From Candidatus Limnocylindrales bacterium (GTDB lineage Bacteria; Moduliflexota; Moduliflexia; Moduliflexales; JAUQPW01), in NCBI GenBank assembly GCA_035559535.1, contig DATMBG010000026.1, forward strand, positions 1 through 64,000: 64,000 nucleotides of DNA, given 5' to 3'. Below are positions 8,136-16,917 of this stretch, in pieces. The translations under genes and the position numbers were made by a program. The notes beneath the pieces were generated by a model, which saw nothing but the letters and a program-made list of their open reading frames with translations, was not told the origin of the DNA and searched no databases. Position 1 is the stretch's first letter; each line of letters begins with the position of its first letter.

Positions 8136-10976
8136 ATGGCTTTTATCTTTTGCCTTTTGCTCTTTACCTTCTGCCTTCCTATCCAGGCTGCTCCTGCCAA
8201 GATTATAGCGGAACCTGATTGGAAGTACAAAACAGAAGGGTTTGTAGTAACCGTTTTCCCCTTCGACCTGGATGGGGATGGAAAAAAAGAGATCATCGCC
8301 GGTTCCGATACCCTTTATGTTCTCGACTATTCGGGTAATCTAAGTTGGAAATGTGAAGAAGCTTGCAGGCAGGTTAAATACTTCCGAAGTCTGTATATAG
8401 CAGATTTGGATGGCGATGGACACGGAGAGATTTTGGCAGGTTCTGCAGGAGCAGGTCCCGATACACCTTCTTTTTTTGTTTTTGATTTCCGGGGACGGGT
8501 TTTATGGAAAACCAGGGTCCAGGGTGAGGTAACTACCCTGTATGCCATGGATTTAAATCAAGATGGAAAAGCAGAGATCCTGGCAGGTTCCACCGACGGA
8601 ACGATCTATGTCTGGGATTATCAGGGGAACCTGAGATGGAAGTATAAAATGGAAGGATCCGCCGTAACCCTGACCGCTTTTGATTTGGGTAAAAAAGGGC
8701 AATCAGCGATCCTGGCAGGATCAGAGGATGGATCGGTTTATTTGTTCGGAAATAATGGGGAACTTTGGGATCGCTTTCCGGCAAAAGGCTCTATTTTGAG
8801 TCTGTATGTGGTGGATAGGAAGACAGGGGAAGGACTCAGACCCGGCTCTACCCTTGTACTCGCTGGATCGCTGGATACTACCCTTTATGCCCTTGAACCT
8901 GAAGAAAACCAGGGGACCCTCTCTTTAAAACTGAAATGGAAATTTGAGACTTCAGGAAGTGTTAATGTGACCTATGCCTTTGATCTGGAGGGGGATGGAT
9001 CTAAGGAAATCCTGATCGGATCCGGCGATCATAGGGTTTATGTTTTGGATGAACAGGGACAGCTTAAATGGACTTTCACCACAGGAGGAGAAATCACAAG
9101 CCTTCGTGCCTTTGATCTGGATAGGGATGGTAAAGGAGAAGTTATCGTGGGATCCAACGATCAGCAGGCTTATATCCTGAACTACCTGGGAGATCCTAAG
9201 TGGAAGTATGAAACTTCAAACTTTATCTCCAGCGTTTCTGGAGCGGACATTGACGGAGATGGTAAGGGAGAGATCGTGATAGGATCGGATAATATCTATG
9301 TCTTCGGTTATCCCTCCCCTCTGGTGACCTACGGTCCCGTCTGGAACTACGAAACCAAAGAACTCCCTTCGGTAATCTCTCCCGTTGATTTGGATGGGGA
9401 CGGAAACCTGGAAATTCTCATAGGAACCCTGGGGGGTGAACTACATGTATTGGATAATCAGGGCAGTTTCAGGGGCTACTATTCTAACCTGGCTTCACAG
9501 GAATCCGATGAACAGGGAAAATCTTCTCAAATTCTGAGGACCCCTTATCAGTTTACGCCCCAGGGAGGACTCAGGTATCCCTTTCAGACCGAAGAAAGCA
9601 TTACGGCCCTTTCGGTTTATGACCTGGATCGGGATGGAAAGGATGAAATCATCGTAGGATTAAAAAACGGGGAGGTAATACTTATTCAAAATGAGGCCGA
9701 AGCCTGGAGATATCGGGCACCCGGGTCTGTATCCGCTATTTTAGTGACCGAACTGGGTAAGGAGAGAACACCCGAAATTTTAGTAGGCTCTGAAGATGGA
9801 ACCCTCCAGGCCCTGGACTTTCAAGGGACTCGAAAATGGAATTATCATACAGGTGGAAAAATAAATATCCTCCTGGCTGAAGATCTGGATGAGGACGATG
9901 AAAAAGAAATTCTTATCGGAGGGGATGATAATATCTTGTATGTACTGGATGTAGAGGAAAATACCCTCCAACAGGGAAAACTTCAGTGGTACTATGAAAC
10001 CGGTGGGAGCATTTTTGATATAAGCGCCGGAGATTTAGATGCAGATGGTGAAATCGAGATAATCCTGGCCTGTCGAGACGGAACCCTTCATATTCTCAAC
10101 CATCAGGGTCAACCCAAGAGAGTTCAAAAAATCCCCAATCTTAATACTTTTTATCCGGAGGATTTGGAGGGAAATGAAACCATTGAGATTATCACTGGTT
10201 CGGAGGATGGAACCCTGGCCGTTTTTGATACCCAGCTCAACCTTAAATGGAGTCAAAAACTGGAAAAAGGGATAACCGGTCTTATGGCAACCAATTTATA
10301 CGGTGATCAGAGGGGGGCGATCCTGGTCGGGTGTCGAGATAAGAATTTTTATATTTTTGACTCTCAAGGGAAGTTAATCTGGAAATATAGAACCCCGGGG
10401 GTTATTCAGAGTTTACAGGCCCTGGATGTAGACCAAGATGAAAATGTAGAAGTCATTCTGAGCTTCGAGGGAACTTCCAACGTGCTGGCCCTGAGTCGTG
10501 TTTATAACTCACCTCCCTTCATTCGGGAAGCCAGAGTGGAAGCCTTAGGAAAGGATGAATATCGTTATACCCTTCGGATGGGGGATGTAAATGGAGGCTA
10601 TAACCAGGTAGGGCTTGAAGTCTACAGCCCTTCTCGAAATCTTTGGAGGTTGATAGGAGAACCCAAACTGGCCGAGTCTGGAGATAAACTTACCTGGCAA
10701 CTTTCGGGTCTTTTTACTTTTTGGGATCGGGGATTACCCCATCGATATCGCTTCTTCTATAACGATCAGGGGTTGACCGGTACCTGGGGAGAATTCCGGG
10801 GGCCCGATATCCCCGGTATTCCCTGGTATATGTACGGGGTGATCCTTTTCCTATCCCTCGTTGTTTTATCCTTCTTAATCTGGAGCTGCCTTTATAAGTT
10901 TAGATCCTTCAAGGATCGGTCGCAAAAAGTAGAAGGCCGAAGGCAGAAGGATCGAAGATCCGGGATCGGAGATTAA
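8136..10976 (+). CDS. Exported FG-GAP/VCBS beta-propeller repeat protein with C-terminal membrane anchor
   Basis: 946 residues from the ATG at 8136. Upstream reading is minisatellite and is rejected. Residues about 1-19 are a signal peptide (FIFCLLLFTFCLPIQA). The body is a long array of blades, each pairing a calcium-binding loop of the DxDGDG type (at least eleven, for example DLDGDGKKEI, DLDGDGHGEI, DLNQDGKAEI, DIDGDGKGEI, DLDADGEIEI) with a PQQ/WD-like strand motif such as YVLD..G.LKWKY. Near the C terminus lie an Ig-like segment (about 830-905), one membrane span (YMYGVILFLSLVVLSFLIWS) and a basic tail. It should be anchored in the inner membrane with a large calcium-dependent propeller outside. 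The role is unknown; adhesion or envelope scaffolding is plausible. Confidence 0.88.
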   Translation: MAFIFCLLLFTFCLPIQAAPAKIIAEPDWKYKTEGFVVTVFPFDLDGDGKKEIIAGSDTLYVLDYSGNLSWKCEEACRQVKYFRSLYIADLDGDGHGEILAGSAGAGPDTPSFFVFDFRGRVLWKTRVQGEVTTLYAMDLNQDGKAEILAGSTDGTIYVWDYQGNLRWKYKMEGSAVTLTAFDLGKKGQSAILAGSEDGSVYLFGNNGELWDRFPAKGSILSLYVVDRKTGEGLRPGSTLVLAGSLDTTLYALEPEENQGTLSLKLKWKFETSGSVNVTYAFDLEGDGSKEILIGSGDHRVYVLDEQGQLKWTFTTGGEITSLRAFDLDRDGKGEVIVGSNDQQAYILNYLGDPKWKYETSNFISSVSGADIDGDGKGEIVIGSDNIYVFGYPSPLVTYGPVWNYETKELPSVISPVDLDGDGNLEILIGTLGGELHVLDNQGSFRGYYSNLASQESDEQGKSSQILRTPYQFTPQGGLRYPFQTEESITALSVYDLDRDGKDEIIVGLKNGEVILIQNEAEAWRYRAPGSVSAILVTELGKERTPEILVGSEDGTLQALDFQGTRKWNYHTGGKINILLAEDLDEDDEKEILIGGDDNILYVLDVEENTLQQGKLQWYYETGGSIFDISAGDLDADGEIEIILACRDGTLHILNHQGQPKRVQKIPNLNTFYPEDLEGNETIEIITGSEDGTLAVFDTQLNLKWSQKLEKGITGLMATNLYGDQRGAILVGCRDKNFYIFDSQGKLIWKYRTPGVIQSLQALDVDQDENVEVILSFEGTSNVLALSRVYNSPPFIREARVEALGKDEYRYTLRMGDVNGGYNQVGLEVYSPSRNLWRLIGEPKLAESGDKLTWQLSGLFTFWDRGLPHRYRFFYNDQGLTGTWGEFRGPDIPGIPWYMYGVILFLSLVVLSFLIWSCLYKFRSFKDRSQKVEGRRQKDRRSGIGD

Positions 10977-11037
10977 GAATAATAGAAATGCGCGTTTATC
11001 TTCGAGTCCCCTTCTACTTTCAACCTTCTGCTTTACC
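10923..11037. repeat. Imperfect inverted repeat between convergent genes
   Basis: Arms near 10925-10949 and 11013-11037 are purine-rich and pyrimidine-rich complements (AGTAGAAGG and CAGAAGG against CCTTCTACTTT and CCTTCTGCTTT). They bracket the end of the FG-GAP gene and stop just before the end of the opposing FAH gene. The hairpin could terminate both transcripts. Confidence 0.45.
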
Positions 11038-11043
11038 TATGAC

Positions 11044-11805
11044 TTACTCTTCCAGCTTGACCCGGTTGATCAAACTTCCGATCTTTTCAATTCTTACCTC
11101 AATCGTATCCCCCGGATGCATGGGGCCAACCCCGGCAGGAGTTCCCGTTGAGATGATATCTCCAGGTAAGAGTGTCATAGCCCGGGTAATGAAACTGATC
11201 AACTGGGGAACGTTAAAAACCAGCTTGGAAGTCCGGGAAGATTGCTTGACCACCCCATTCTGAATCAACTCTATTTTTAAATCTGAGGGGTCTATATCCG
11301 TTACAATGTAAGGACCACAGGGAGCAAAGGTATCAAAGGATTTTGCACGTGCAAACTGCCCATCACTCCTCTGAATATCTCGTTCCGAAACATCGTTGCA
11401 ACATATATATCCTAACACGTAATCCAGGGCTTCCGACTCTTTAACATAACGGGCCTTTTTACCTATGACTACCCCCAACTCTGCTTCATAATCGGTGCGT
11501 CGGGAGTCCCTGGGAATAATAATATCCTGCCCGGGACCAATAATAGCACTGGGAGCCTTAAAAAAGATAAGAGGAACTTTGGGCAAAGGCATTTTGGTCT
11601 CTTCCGCATGGTCCACATAGTTAAGACCAATGGCCACCAGTTTGCTGGGAATGATGGGGGCTAAGATCTCGACATCATTCAGGTTATAGGTAGTTTGAGT
11701 TACGGTATACTCTCCGAAAATATCTCCCGAGATCTCCCGCACTTTGTCGTCTTCAACCACACCATAGGCTATTTTTCCATTTCGGCTAAATCTGGCAATT
11801 TTCAC
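11044..11805 (-). CDS. Fumarylacetoacetate hydrolase (FAH) family protein
   Basis: A cytoplasmic metal-dependent enzyme of the FAH superfamily, 253 residues, as usual for the short bacterial form. It has the N-terminal cap (residues 1-50), then the catalytic fold. Likely Mg/Mn ligands are E107 and E109 (DYEAELGVVIG) and D138 (CCNDVSERD). The loop ISTGTPAGVGPMHPGD near 215-235 is a family signature. Members hydrolyse or decarboxylate acylpyruvates or 2-oxo-diacids from aromatic degradation, or decarboxylate oxaloacetate. The exact substrate cannot be told. It stands alone, converging on the FG-GAP gene, so context gives no pathway. Confidence 0.9.
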   Translation of the reverse strand: MKIARFSRNGKIAYGVVEDDKVREISGDIFGEYTVTQTTYNLNDVEILAPIIPSKLVAIGLNYVDHAEETKMPLPKVPLIFFKAPSAIIGPGQDIIIPRDSRRTDYEAELGVVIGKKARYVKESEALDYVLGYICCNDVSERDIQRSDGQFARAKSFDTFAPCGPYIVTDIDPSDLKIELIQNGVVKQSSRTSKLVFNVPQLISFITRAMTLLPGDIISTGTPAGVGPMHPGDTIEVRIEKIGSLINRVKLEE

Positions 11806-12121
11806 GTTGTTTCCTCCTGTTGTTTAACAAAGTTTAATATCAAAAATCATCTTCTTAAGATCGGTTTTAAACAAATTCTAGGGGAATTAATAAGTGAGAA
11901 GTCTGAGATTGTCAAGGGGAAACTTTGAGGATTCTATCGGCATGGGGATAAGCTTCTGCCGTTCCCATAACCTCTAGAGCAGTTTATCAGGCAGCCAAAT
12001 CGTCGTCTAAATTATTTAGGGTGTCGGAGAATAGAGACTATTTCGCCAGGGTACAAAGAATACAAAAGAGTTTAAGATATTTTCCTTGCAAGTCTTATAG
12101 ATTTAGGGTGAACTTTAAGCC
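11806..12121. other. Divergent promoter region
   Basis: Region between the FAH gene (leftward) and the NtrC-type regulator gene (rightward). No strong promoter can be singled out. TTGC at about 12096 lacks a GG at the correct spacing for sigma-54, and a GG-N10-GC match near 11945 has poor flanks. Confidence 0.4.
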
Positions 12122-13474
12122 ATGTACTCGATTTTGATTGTAGACGATAATGATGCAGTCCGTTTTATGCTGTCGGACTTCCTTTCTCAGGAAGGTTACC
12201 AGATTTTTGTCGCTCAAAATGGCTTTGAAGCCCTCCGGTGGGTAAAAGATCAACCTATAGATCTTGTACTGTTGGATATTGATATGCCCGGCTTGAATGG
12301 ATTGCAGGTTCTGGAAAAAATCAAAGAGCTGGATAGTGATTGTCTGGTTATCATGTTGACGGCTCTTCAGGAAATCAAGTTCGCTGTACAGGCCATGAAA
12401 CTGGGGGCTTATGATTACTTATCCAAGCCGGTTAATCTTGAGGAAATTAAGCTGATTATCGAGAAAGGGTTGCAACATAGTCAGCTCCAGAGAAAAGCCT
12501 TCAATTTAGAACAAAAAATTCAAGAAGTCTGGAGTCCGGCGGGATTAATCGGAACCAGCCCAGGCATCACCAAGATTTATCAATTGATCGATAAAGTGGC
12601 ACGAACTGACACCACCGTGCTTATTCAGGGAGAGAGTGGAACCGGTAAGGAGTTGGTCGCGTATACCCTTCATCAACACAGTTCCCGAAGGGATAAATCC
12701 TTTGTAACTGTAGATTGTGGGGCCATCCCAGGGGACTTGATGGAGAGTGAGTTATTCGGGCATGAAAAAGGGGCTTTTACGGGGGCTTCACAAAGAAAAA
12801 TAGGAAAGTTCGAGCTGGCCCGGGGAGGAACCCTCTTCTTAGATGAAATCGGAAACCTCCCCCTTTCCGGGCAGGCTAAACTCCTCAGAGCACTCGAACA
12901 AAAACAGATTACCCGGGTGGGCGGAACTTCAATAATTCCTACGAATGTAAGAATCATTGCGGCTACCAATCTGGTATTACGCCAGGCAGTCCGGGAAGGG
13001 AAATTCCGAGAGGATCTCTTTTATCGATTGAACGTCTTTACCTTAGAACTCCCACCTTTGCGAGAGAGAAAAGAAGATATTCCCTTGTTGGCAGAGAATT
13101 TTCTCAATCGGTTTGCTCAGCAGCAAAAGAAGAACATCCACGGGATTTCCCCAAAGGCCATGGAGATCCTCCTGGGTTATTCCTGGCCCGGGAATGTTCG
13201 AGAACTTCGGAATGTTCTGGAAAGGGCTGTTATTCTGGCCGAAGACCAGATAACCCCCGAGCACCTGCCGGATCTCACTTTATTTTCTCCCACACCTTTT
13301 TCCTCTCTGTCTTTCTCTGAAGCCAAGGAAAAACTCCTCTCAGACCTTGAGAAGAAATATATCCTGGAAGCCCTCGCCAAAAACAAAGGAAATAAAGCAA
13401 AAGCCGCCCGGGCCCTCCAAATTAATTATAAAACTCTCTACGATAAACTGAAAAAATACGGAATCGACGCCTGA
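12122..13474 (+). CDS. Sigma-54-dependent response regulator, NtrC/AtoC family (orphan)
   Basis: DNA-binding activator of sigma-54 RNA polymerase, 450 residues. The receiver domain spans 1-120 with phospho-acceptor D52 (LVLLDIDMPG) and the acidic pair D8/D9. The AAA+ domain follows, with Walker A GESGTGKE at 170-177 and an intact sigma-54 contact loop GAFTGA at 217-222. The C terminus is a Fis-type helix-turn-helix (KAKAARALQINYKTLYDKLKKYG). No histidine kinase is adjacent, unlike the other two regulators of this type here. Possible inputs are the orphan binding proteins 1-3 kb downstream, but that is inference. Its target promoters are not evident in the window. Confidence 0.95.
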   Translation: MYSILIVDDNDAVRFMLSDFLSQEGYQIFVAQNGFEALRWVKDQPIDLVLLDIDMPGLNGLQVLEKIKELDSDCLVIMLTALQEIKFAVQAMKLGAYDYLSKPVNLEEIKLIIEKGLQHSQLQRKAFNLEQKIQEVWSPAGLIGTSPGITKIYQLIDKVARTDTTVLIQGESGTGKELVAYTLHQHSSRRDKSFVTVDCGAIPGDLMESELFGHEKGAFTGASQRKIGKFELARGGTLFLDEIGNLPLSGQAKLLRALEQKQITRVGGTSIIPTNVRIIAATNLVLRQAVREGKFREDLFYRLNVFTLELPPLRERKEDIPLLAENFLNRFAQQQKKNIHGISPKAMEILLGYSWPGNVRELRNVLERAVILAEDQITPEHLPDLTLFSPTPFSSLSFSEAKEKLLSDLEKKYILEALAKNKGNKAKAARALQINYKTLYDKLKKYGIDA

Positions 13475-13475
13475 A

Positions 13476-13508
13476 GGTTTCTATACTCCACTTTGGAGTT
13501 TTGAAACC
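13476..13508 (+). terminator. Hairpin after the regulator gene
   Basis: GGTTTC (13476-13481) pairs with GAAACC (13503-13508), with an inner ACTCC/GGAGT stem. It begins just after the stop of the response regulator. There is no T-tract, so this is only a probable terminator. Confidence 0.5.
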
Positions 13509-13784
13509 CTAACTTCTTCCCCAGAGAAATTTATCCTTTCCTGACCCCTTAACCTCTTCTGATCCCCTGCCCTTACAAAGACCTGCTGTGGATTCTAGCT
13601 GCTGATGTTCAATTTGAGTGATAAAAGTTTTAGCGAAAATGAAGGTGCTTATAAGTAAAAAGAGAGAAGGTTGCAACTTCTCCCTTTCCTGACTTCAAGA
13701 AGGAACCCTTTAGTATCTGGACCTTGAGAGCTCGTTTTTTATAGACTACCTCAGCCCAGGTGGTAATCCAATCGGGCCATTAGG

Positions 13785-13943
13785 ATGGTTGTAGCCAATA
13801 ATTTCGATGGGAATAAAAAAGCAGATCTTGCCGTATGGAGGCCCGATCCCGATAAAGCAGGCTGGTATCTTCTACTTTCAACCGGTAGGGTAAAAGTACA
13901 ACCCGCCGGGCATATGGAAAACTCTGACCTTATCCAATTTTAG
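13785..13943 (+). pseudogene. Fragment of a VCBS/FG-GAP repeat gene
   Basis: A 52-codon open stretch reads VVANNFDGNKKADLAVWRP followed by GWYLLLSTG, the signature of one VCBS/FG-GAP repeat (DGDGKxDxAVWRP...GTWY). There is no signal peptide or ribosome site, and the reading ends abruptly. It is probably a leftover of a repeat-containing secreted protein unrelated to the gene at 8.1 kb, whose repeats lack the VWRP motif. Confidence 0.6.
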
Positions 13944-13975
13944 AAGTTGATGAAATAGGGCTGGCATGGCAAGAT

Positions 13976-14270
13976 AAGTTGGGTAGTGAAAGCAGCCCTA
14001 TGAGGCCAAAATTAAGTAAACAGTGTAGTAGTCCCCTGTAAAGTTAGTTTTAATATACCTTAAAAACCCCGTTAGGAGAGATCTGTTTATAGCAAAACAG
14101 CTCCCCAGCCTTATGAGAGGAAACTCCACCAGGAGTGACCGGTTCGGAACAGATCTAACCCAGATCGCTCCTGGAGGCGTCAAACGAGACGTTTGACCTG
14201 CTACGAACATCGTTTTTGATGTCTTTTAAGGATTTATCCAGATTAACTTTACAAGGTAGTAGTTACCGGC
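13976..14270. mobile_element. Compound MITE-like element
   Basis: Two non-coding pieces abut. At 13978-14030 lies a block (TAGTGAAAGCAGCCCTATG...AAGTAAACAGTGTA) that also occurs at about 39250-39380. From 14023 to about 14265 an element is bounded by terminal inverted repeats sharing the core TGTAAAGTTA (left 14037-14046, right as TAACTTTACA at 14244-14253). Inside are nested hairpins: AGATCTGTT/AACAGATCT, and GTCAAACG/CGTTTGAC around 3 bases at 14179-14197. No transposase is encoded, as expected for a MITE. A related element is at 22657-22810. Confidence 0.6.
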
Positions 14271-14298
14271 CGATACATTACCGGAACCGGAATTGATC

Positions 14299-14676
14299 AT
14301 GGAAAAAGTTATAAAGCATCAGCCGGTAACTATACTTCCAAGCCTTAACCCAGGGAAAGAAAAAATGAAAGATCCAGATATTTCAGCCACCTGCTTACAG
14401 CAGATGATTAAAGATTATGAAGAAGCACTGGAGGTTTATACCATGGATCACTTTCCTGTTCAGTATGCGACCCTACAGCACAATCTTGGAAATGCCTATC
14501 GTAAGCTTGCAGAGATAGAGAATAGAAATGAAAATTTAAAGAGGGCCCTCGAAGCTTACGAGGAAGCACTTAAAGTATTTACAAAGGAAAAATTTCCAAC
14601 AGTACATGACCTTGTGAAAGCCATCCAACTGCAGGCTGAGCAAGAGGTCAGAATATCTACTCAAACGTCCGATTAA
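14299..14676 (+). CDS. Short tetratricopeptide-repeat protein, probably a gene remnant
   Basis: 125 residues from the ATG at 14299 (a TTG at 14293 is also in frame). About two TPR units are visible: YATLQHNLGNAYRKLAEIE..NENLKRALEAYEEALKVF. This wording (NLGNAYR, NLxRALEAYEEAL, FP spacer) is typical of the long TPR arrays that precede CHAT or NB-ARC domains. Here only the repeat part remains, with no catalytic domain or signal peptide, and the 5' end sits in the MITE-like element. It overlaps the convergent gene by 20 bases. I read it as a truncated relic, though a small adaptor protein is possible. Confidence 0.5.
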   Translation: MEKVIKHQPVTILPSLNPGKEKMKDPDISATCLQQMIKDYEEALEVYTMDHFPVQYATLQHNLGNAYRKLAEIENRNENLKRALEAYEEALKVFTKEKFPTVHDLVKAIQLQAEQEVRISTQTSD

Positions 14677-15604
14677 CCAGTTGCAGGATCGAGTCGGAGA
14701 GGGATAATCCAAGCTTTTTGGCCGTTGCTTTATTAAGTACGATGACCGTTCCAATGGGTTCGGTTACCTGAATATCCCATGGTTTCTGTTTATCTTTTAA
14801 AATTTGAAGGGTTATGGAGGCAGCCTGAGAACCGATGGTTTCATAATCTGGAGATACCGATAAAAGCGCTCCGGCCTTAACAAAATTTTCTGAATACCCC
14901 AGAAAGGGAATTTTTTGTTGCAGGGTCTGCTTCTGTAAAAATTCAAAGTTATCCTGGGTAATCACAATGGGATCTGCCACCATCCACAGCGCATCAATTT
15001 GATTTTTAATCCCATCCCAGGCTTTCTTTACCGCCTTTTCCGAAGTAACTTGAACTTCTACCAGCTTTATTCCCAAACCTGAAGAAATTTCTCTGGCCCG
15101 CCTGATAAGCTCCTGGGAGGCCTCTGGACTGTAAATCACACCAATTCGGGAGATCTGAGGGGCAATTAATTTTAAATGGGTAAACTGGGATTCTGGAGGA
15201 ACATCCAGGGAAATCCCGGTGATATTTTTGTTTTTTGACAAATCCAATTTTTTCCAATTCAAAACCATGGAGAAGATAATCGGAACATCGGGAAATCCTT
15301 CCTTAGCCAGGAAGGTTGCTTTATCTCCAATGGCAAAAATAAGCCGGGGCTTATCGTGTTTTATCTTTTCGATTAACTTCCGCCCTTTGTTCAAATCTCC
15401 TTCTATATCGAATTCCCGGACAGGATAGGAAAGGGCCTTTTTGAAGGCTTCTGCCGGAAGGTTATATTGGGGGATCTTCTGATTAGTCTTTAGGATTACA
15501 ATCTCTTCACCGGCTTCTACAAGACAGATTAACCCAAGCTCGACTAAACCTGACGTAGTCATCATAAGAATAAGAAACAAAAAAAGATGAATAGAGAACT
15601 TCAT
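14657..15604 (-). CDS. ABC-type periplasmic binding protein (ABC_sub_bind, PF04392-like)
   Basis: 315 residues with a signal peptide (about 1-31, hydrophobic FLFLILMMTTSGLVELGLICLVEAG). The body matches the YtrF/TrpX-like family: ILKTNQKIPQYN, RKLIEKIKHDKPRLIFAIGDKATFLA, VIYSPEASQELIRRAREISSGLGI and the C-terminal LNKATAKKLGLSL. Members bind aromatic amino acids or act as ligand sensors for two-component systems. The gene follows the PhnD-like gene by 4 bases on the same strand, so they are one operon. No permease or ATPase is nearby, favouring a sensing or scavenging role over classical transport. The start ATG directly precedes a good signal peptide. Confidence 0.85.
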   Translation of the reverse strand: MKFSIHLFLFLILMMTTSGLVELGLICLVEAGEEIVILKTNQKIPQYNLPAEAFKKALSYPVREFDIEGDLNKGRKLIEKIKHDKPRLIFAIGDKATFLAKEGFPDVPIIFSMVLNWKKLDLSKNKNITGISLDVPPESQFTHLKLIAPQISRIGVIYSPEASQELIRRAREISSGLGIKLVEVQVTSEKAVKKAWDGIKNQIDALWMVADPIVITQDNFEFLQKQTLQQKIPFLGYSENFVKAGALLSVSPDYETIGSQAASITLQILKDKQKPWDIQVTEPIGTVIVLNKATAKKLGLSLSDSILQLVNRTFE

Positions 15605-15608
15605 GGTT

Positions 15609-16424
15609 TTATTCTAAATGCCCCAGAATTTCCTCATCCGGCACAATCCAGCGATCGTAGTTCAACAAGTTTAAAACCTCTTTTCCATCAGGACTTTCAG
15701 ACATTTTTAAAAAGATCGATTTGATTTTTTCGATTTCCTCAGCCGAGGCATAATCCTTCAGAACCACCAGTAGGGGATGAAGAATTTCCGGGGAAGTATA
15801 GATAATCTTGATTTTTGCTACAGCCGGGTTAACTGCTTTTAGAATATCGATGTTATGGGGGACAACCATCGCCAGGTTTACTCGTTTGTAACTTACGGCT
15901 AATAAAGCATCCAGGTCTTTGGGTACGGTAATGATTTTCATACTCGATATATCCACAGGATTATTTTTGAAAAAGTTATCGGCTAAGAGCTCCGGCGTAT
16001 TATCTCCCAGTGGGGTGGTAGCCAGTGTTTTTCCACTCAGTTCTTTGAGATCCTGAATATCCTCCAGGGTCACCAGAACTTTTTTATAGCCTTTTTGGCC
16101 GTTCTTTATAGGAATTAAAAGGGGAGTCAGAGGGTATTTTTGAGCCAGTATGGGATAATACCAGCTTGAGATGATAAGGAAAGAGGGCTTCCTGGCTTCA
16201 ATTTGCTGCATCATCACCTCAAATTTTATAAAGGGTTGGAAATCCATAGAGAGGTTCGTCTTTTTCAAATAATTCCCCACTCTGGCTTTGAGGACACTGA
16301 CGTCTTTTAGATTAGCATCGGGATTGTAGAAGAAAATACTGGCTCCGTTGTCAGCCCCTAAAGCCGGGGTAGATCCTAAGAGTAAAAAATTTATTAAAAG
16401 GCAGCAGGCTATCTGGAGGAACAT
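15609..16424 (-). CDS. PhnD-like phosphate/phosphonate-family periplasmic binding protein
   Basis: 271 residues. Signal peptide about 1-23 (FLQIACCLLINFLLLGSTPALG). The type-2 periplasmic binding fold is recognisable: LKARVGNYLKKTNLSMDFQPF, IISSWYYPILAQ, DIQDLKELSGKTLATTPLGDNT, VPKDLDALLAVSYKRVNLAMVVPHN. In PhnD proteins this family binds phosphonates or phosphite; other members are sensor proteins fused to kinases or placed beside them. It is the first gene of a two-gene operon with the ABC_sub_bind protein. With no transporter genes in reach, a signal-reception role is my preferred inference. Confidence 0.82.
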   Translation of the reverse strand: MFLQIACCLLINFLLLGSTPALGADNGASIFFYNPDANLKDVSVLKARVGNYLKKTNLSMDFQPFIKFEVMMQQIEARKPSFLIISSWYYPILAQKYPLTPLLIPIKNGQKGYKKVLVTLEDIQDLKELSGKTLATTPLGDNTPELLADNFFKNNPVDISSMKIITVPKDLDALLAVSYKRVNLAMVVPHNIDILKAVNPAVAKIKIIYTSPEILHPLLVVLKDYASAEEIEKIKSIFLKMSESPDGKEVLNLLNYDRWIVPDEEILGHLE

Positions 16425-16869
16425 AAAGACAGGGTCTCAACTCCTAAGGATAAGATATTCTCTTCAGGAGAGAAGATCAAATCTTTTCTCATGGGGCTCA
16501 ATAGGCCATGATTCGGTCTCCTCGAAGATTGCCGATGTCTCCACTCTCCCCTCCCCTGTGAAGGAAGGGGAGAGGGAGGAGTCAGGTACAAAAAAGATAC
16601 CCTGGAAAGTCTCTCCAGATGGGATTTAGAAGGTTATCCGCCCATGTACGGCGGGAATTCCCCCGCATGCAGGGGAAGGGGAGGATATAGAGGAAAAGGG
16701 GGCTTCCTTCGGAGCTTGAAGAAAATTCTGAATGACTGAATCCCCCGACTTCCATTGGGGGCTATAGACAGTTCGCCGCTGACAGGGCTTTTTACCCTTA
16801 TCCCGGCACTATGGGGAAACAGGGAGGTATGCCTGCTAAACTGCTACAGATCCAGTACGGAGGTTTTTC
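16425..16869. other. Intergenic with CTCTCCC-type hairpin
   Basis: Divergent region between the binding-protein operon and the LysR gene. An imperfect hairpin at about 16531-16582 (CTCTCCCCTCCCCT against AGGAAGGGGAGAG) belongs to the same CTCTCCC palindrome class seen at 39310 and 235. The remainder shows no gene. Confidence 0.5.
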
Positions 16870-16899
16870 TTGACAGGAAAAGTCTGAATCATGTATCCT
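16870..16899 (+). promoter_or_regulatory. Sigma-70-type promoter of the LysR gene
   Basis: TTGACA at 16870-16875 and TATCCT at 16894-16899 are separated by 18 bases. An AGGAGG Shine-Dalgarno follows at 16908-16913, five bases or so before the ATG. The 5' leader would be only about 10-15 bases long. Confidence 0.55.
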
Positions 16900-16917
16900 T
16901 AGGTAACAGGAGGAAAT

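Noticed and set aside
11945-11960. GG-N10-GC match on the plus strand before the orphan regulator gene
   Set aside because: The flanking bases (GGGGATA, CTGCC) do not resemble TGGYAY or TTGC. It is likely a chance match.
12080-12100. TTGCAA before the orphan regulator gene as a -12 element
   Set aside because: The base at the expected GG position is GA, so the -24 element is missing.
14140-14200. tRNA-like or rRNA-like structure in the compound element
   Set aside because: The hairpins are nested palindromes of a MITE. There is no cloverleaf and no CCA-type acceptor end.
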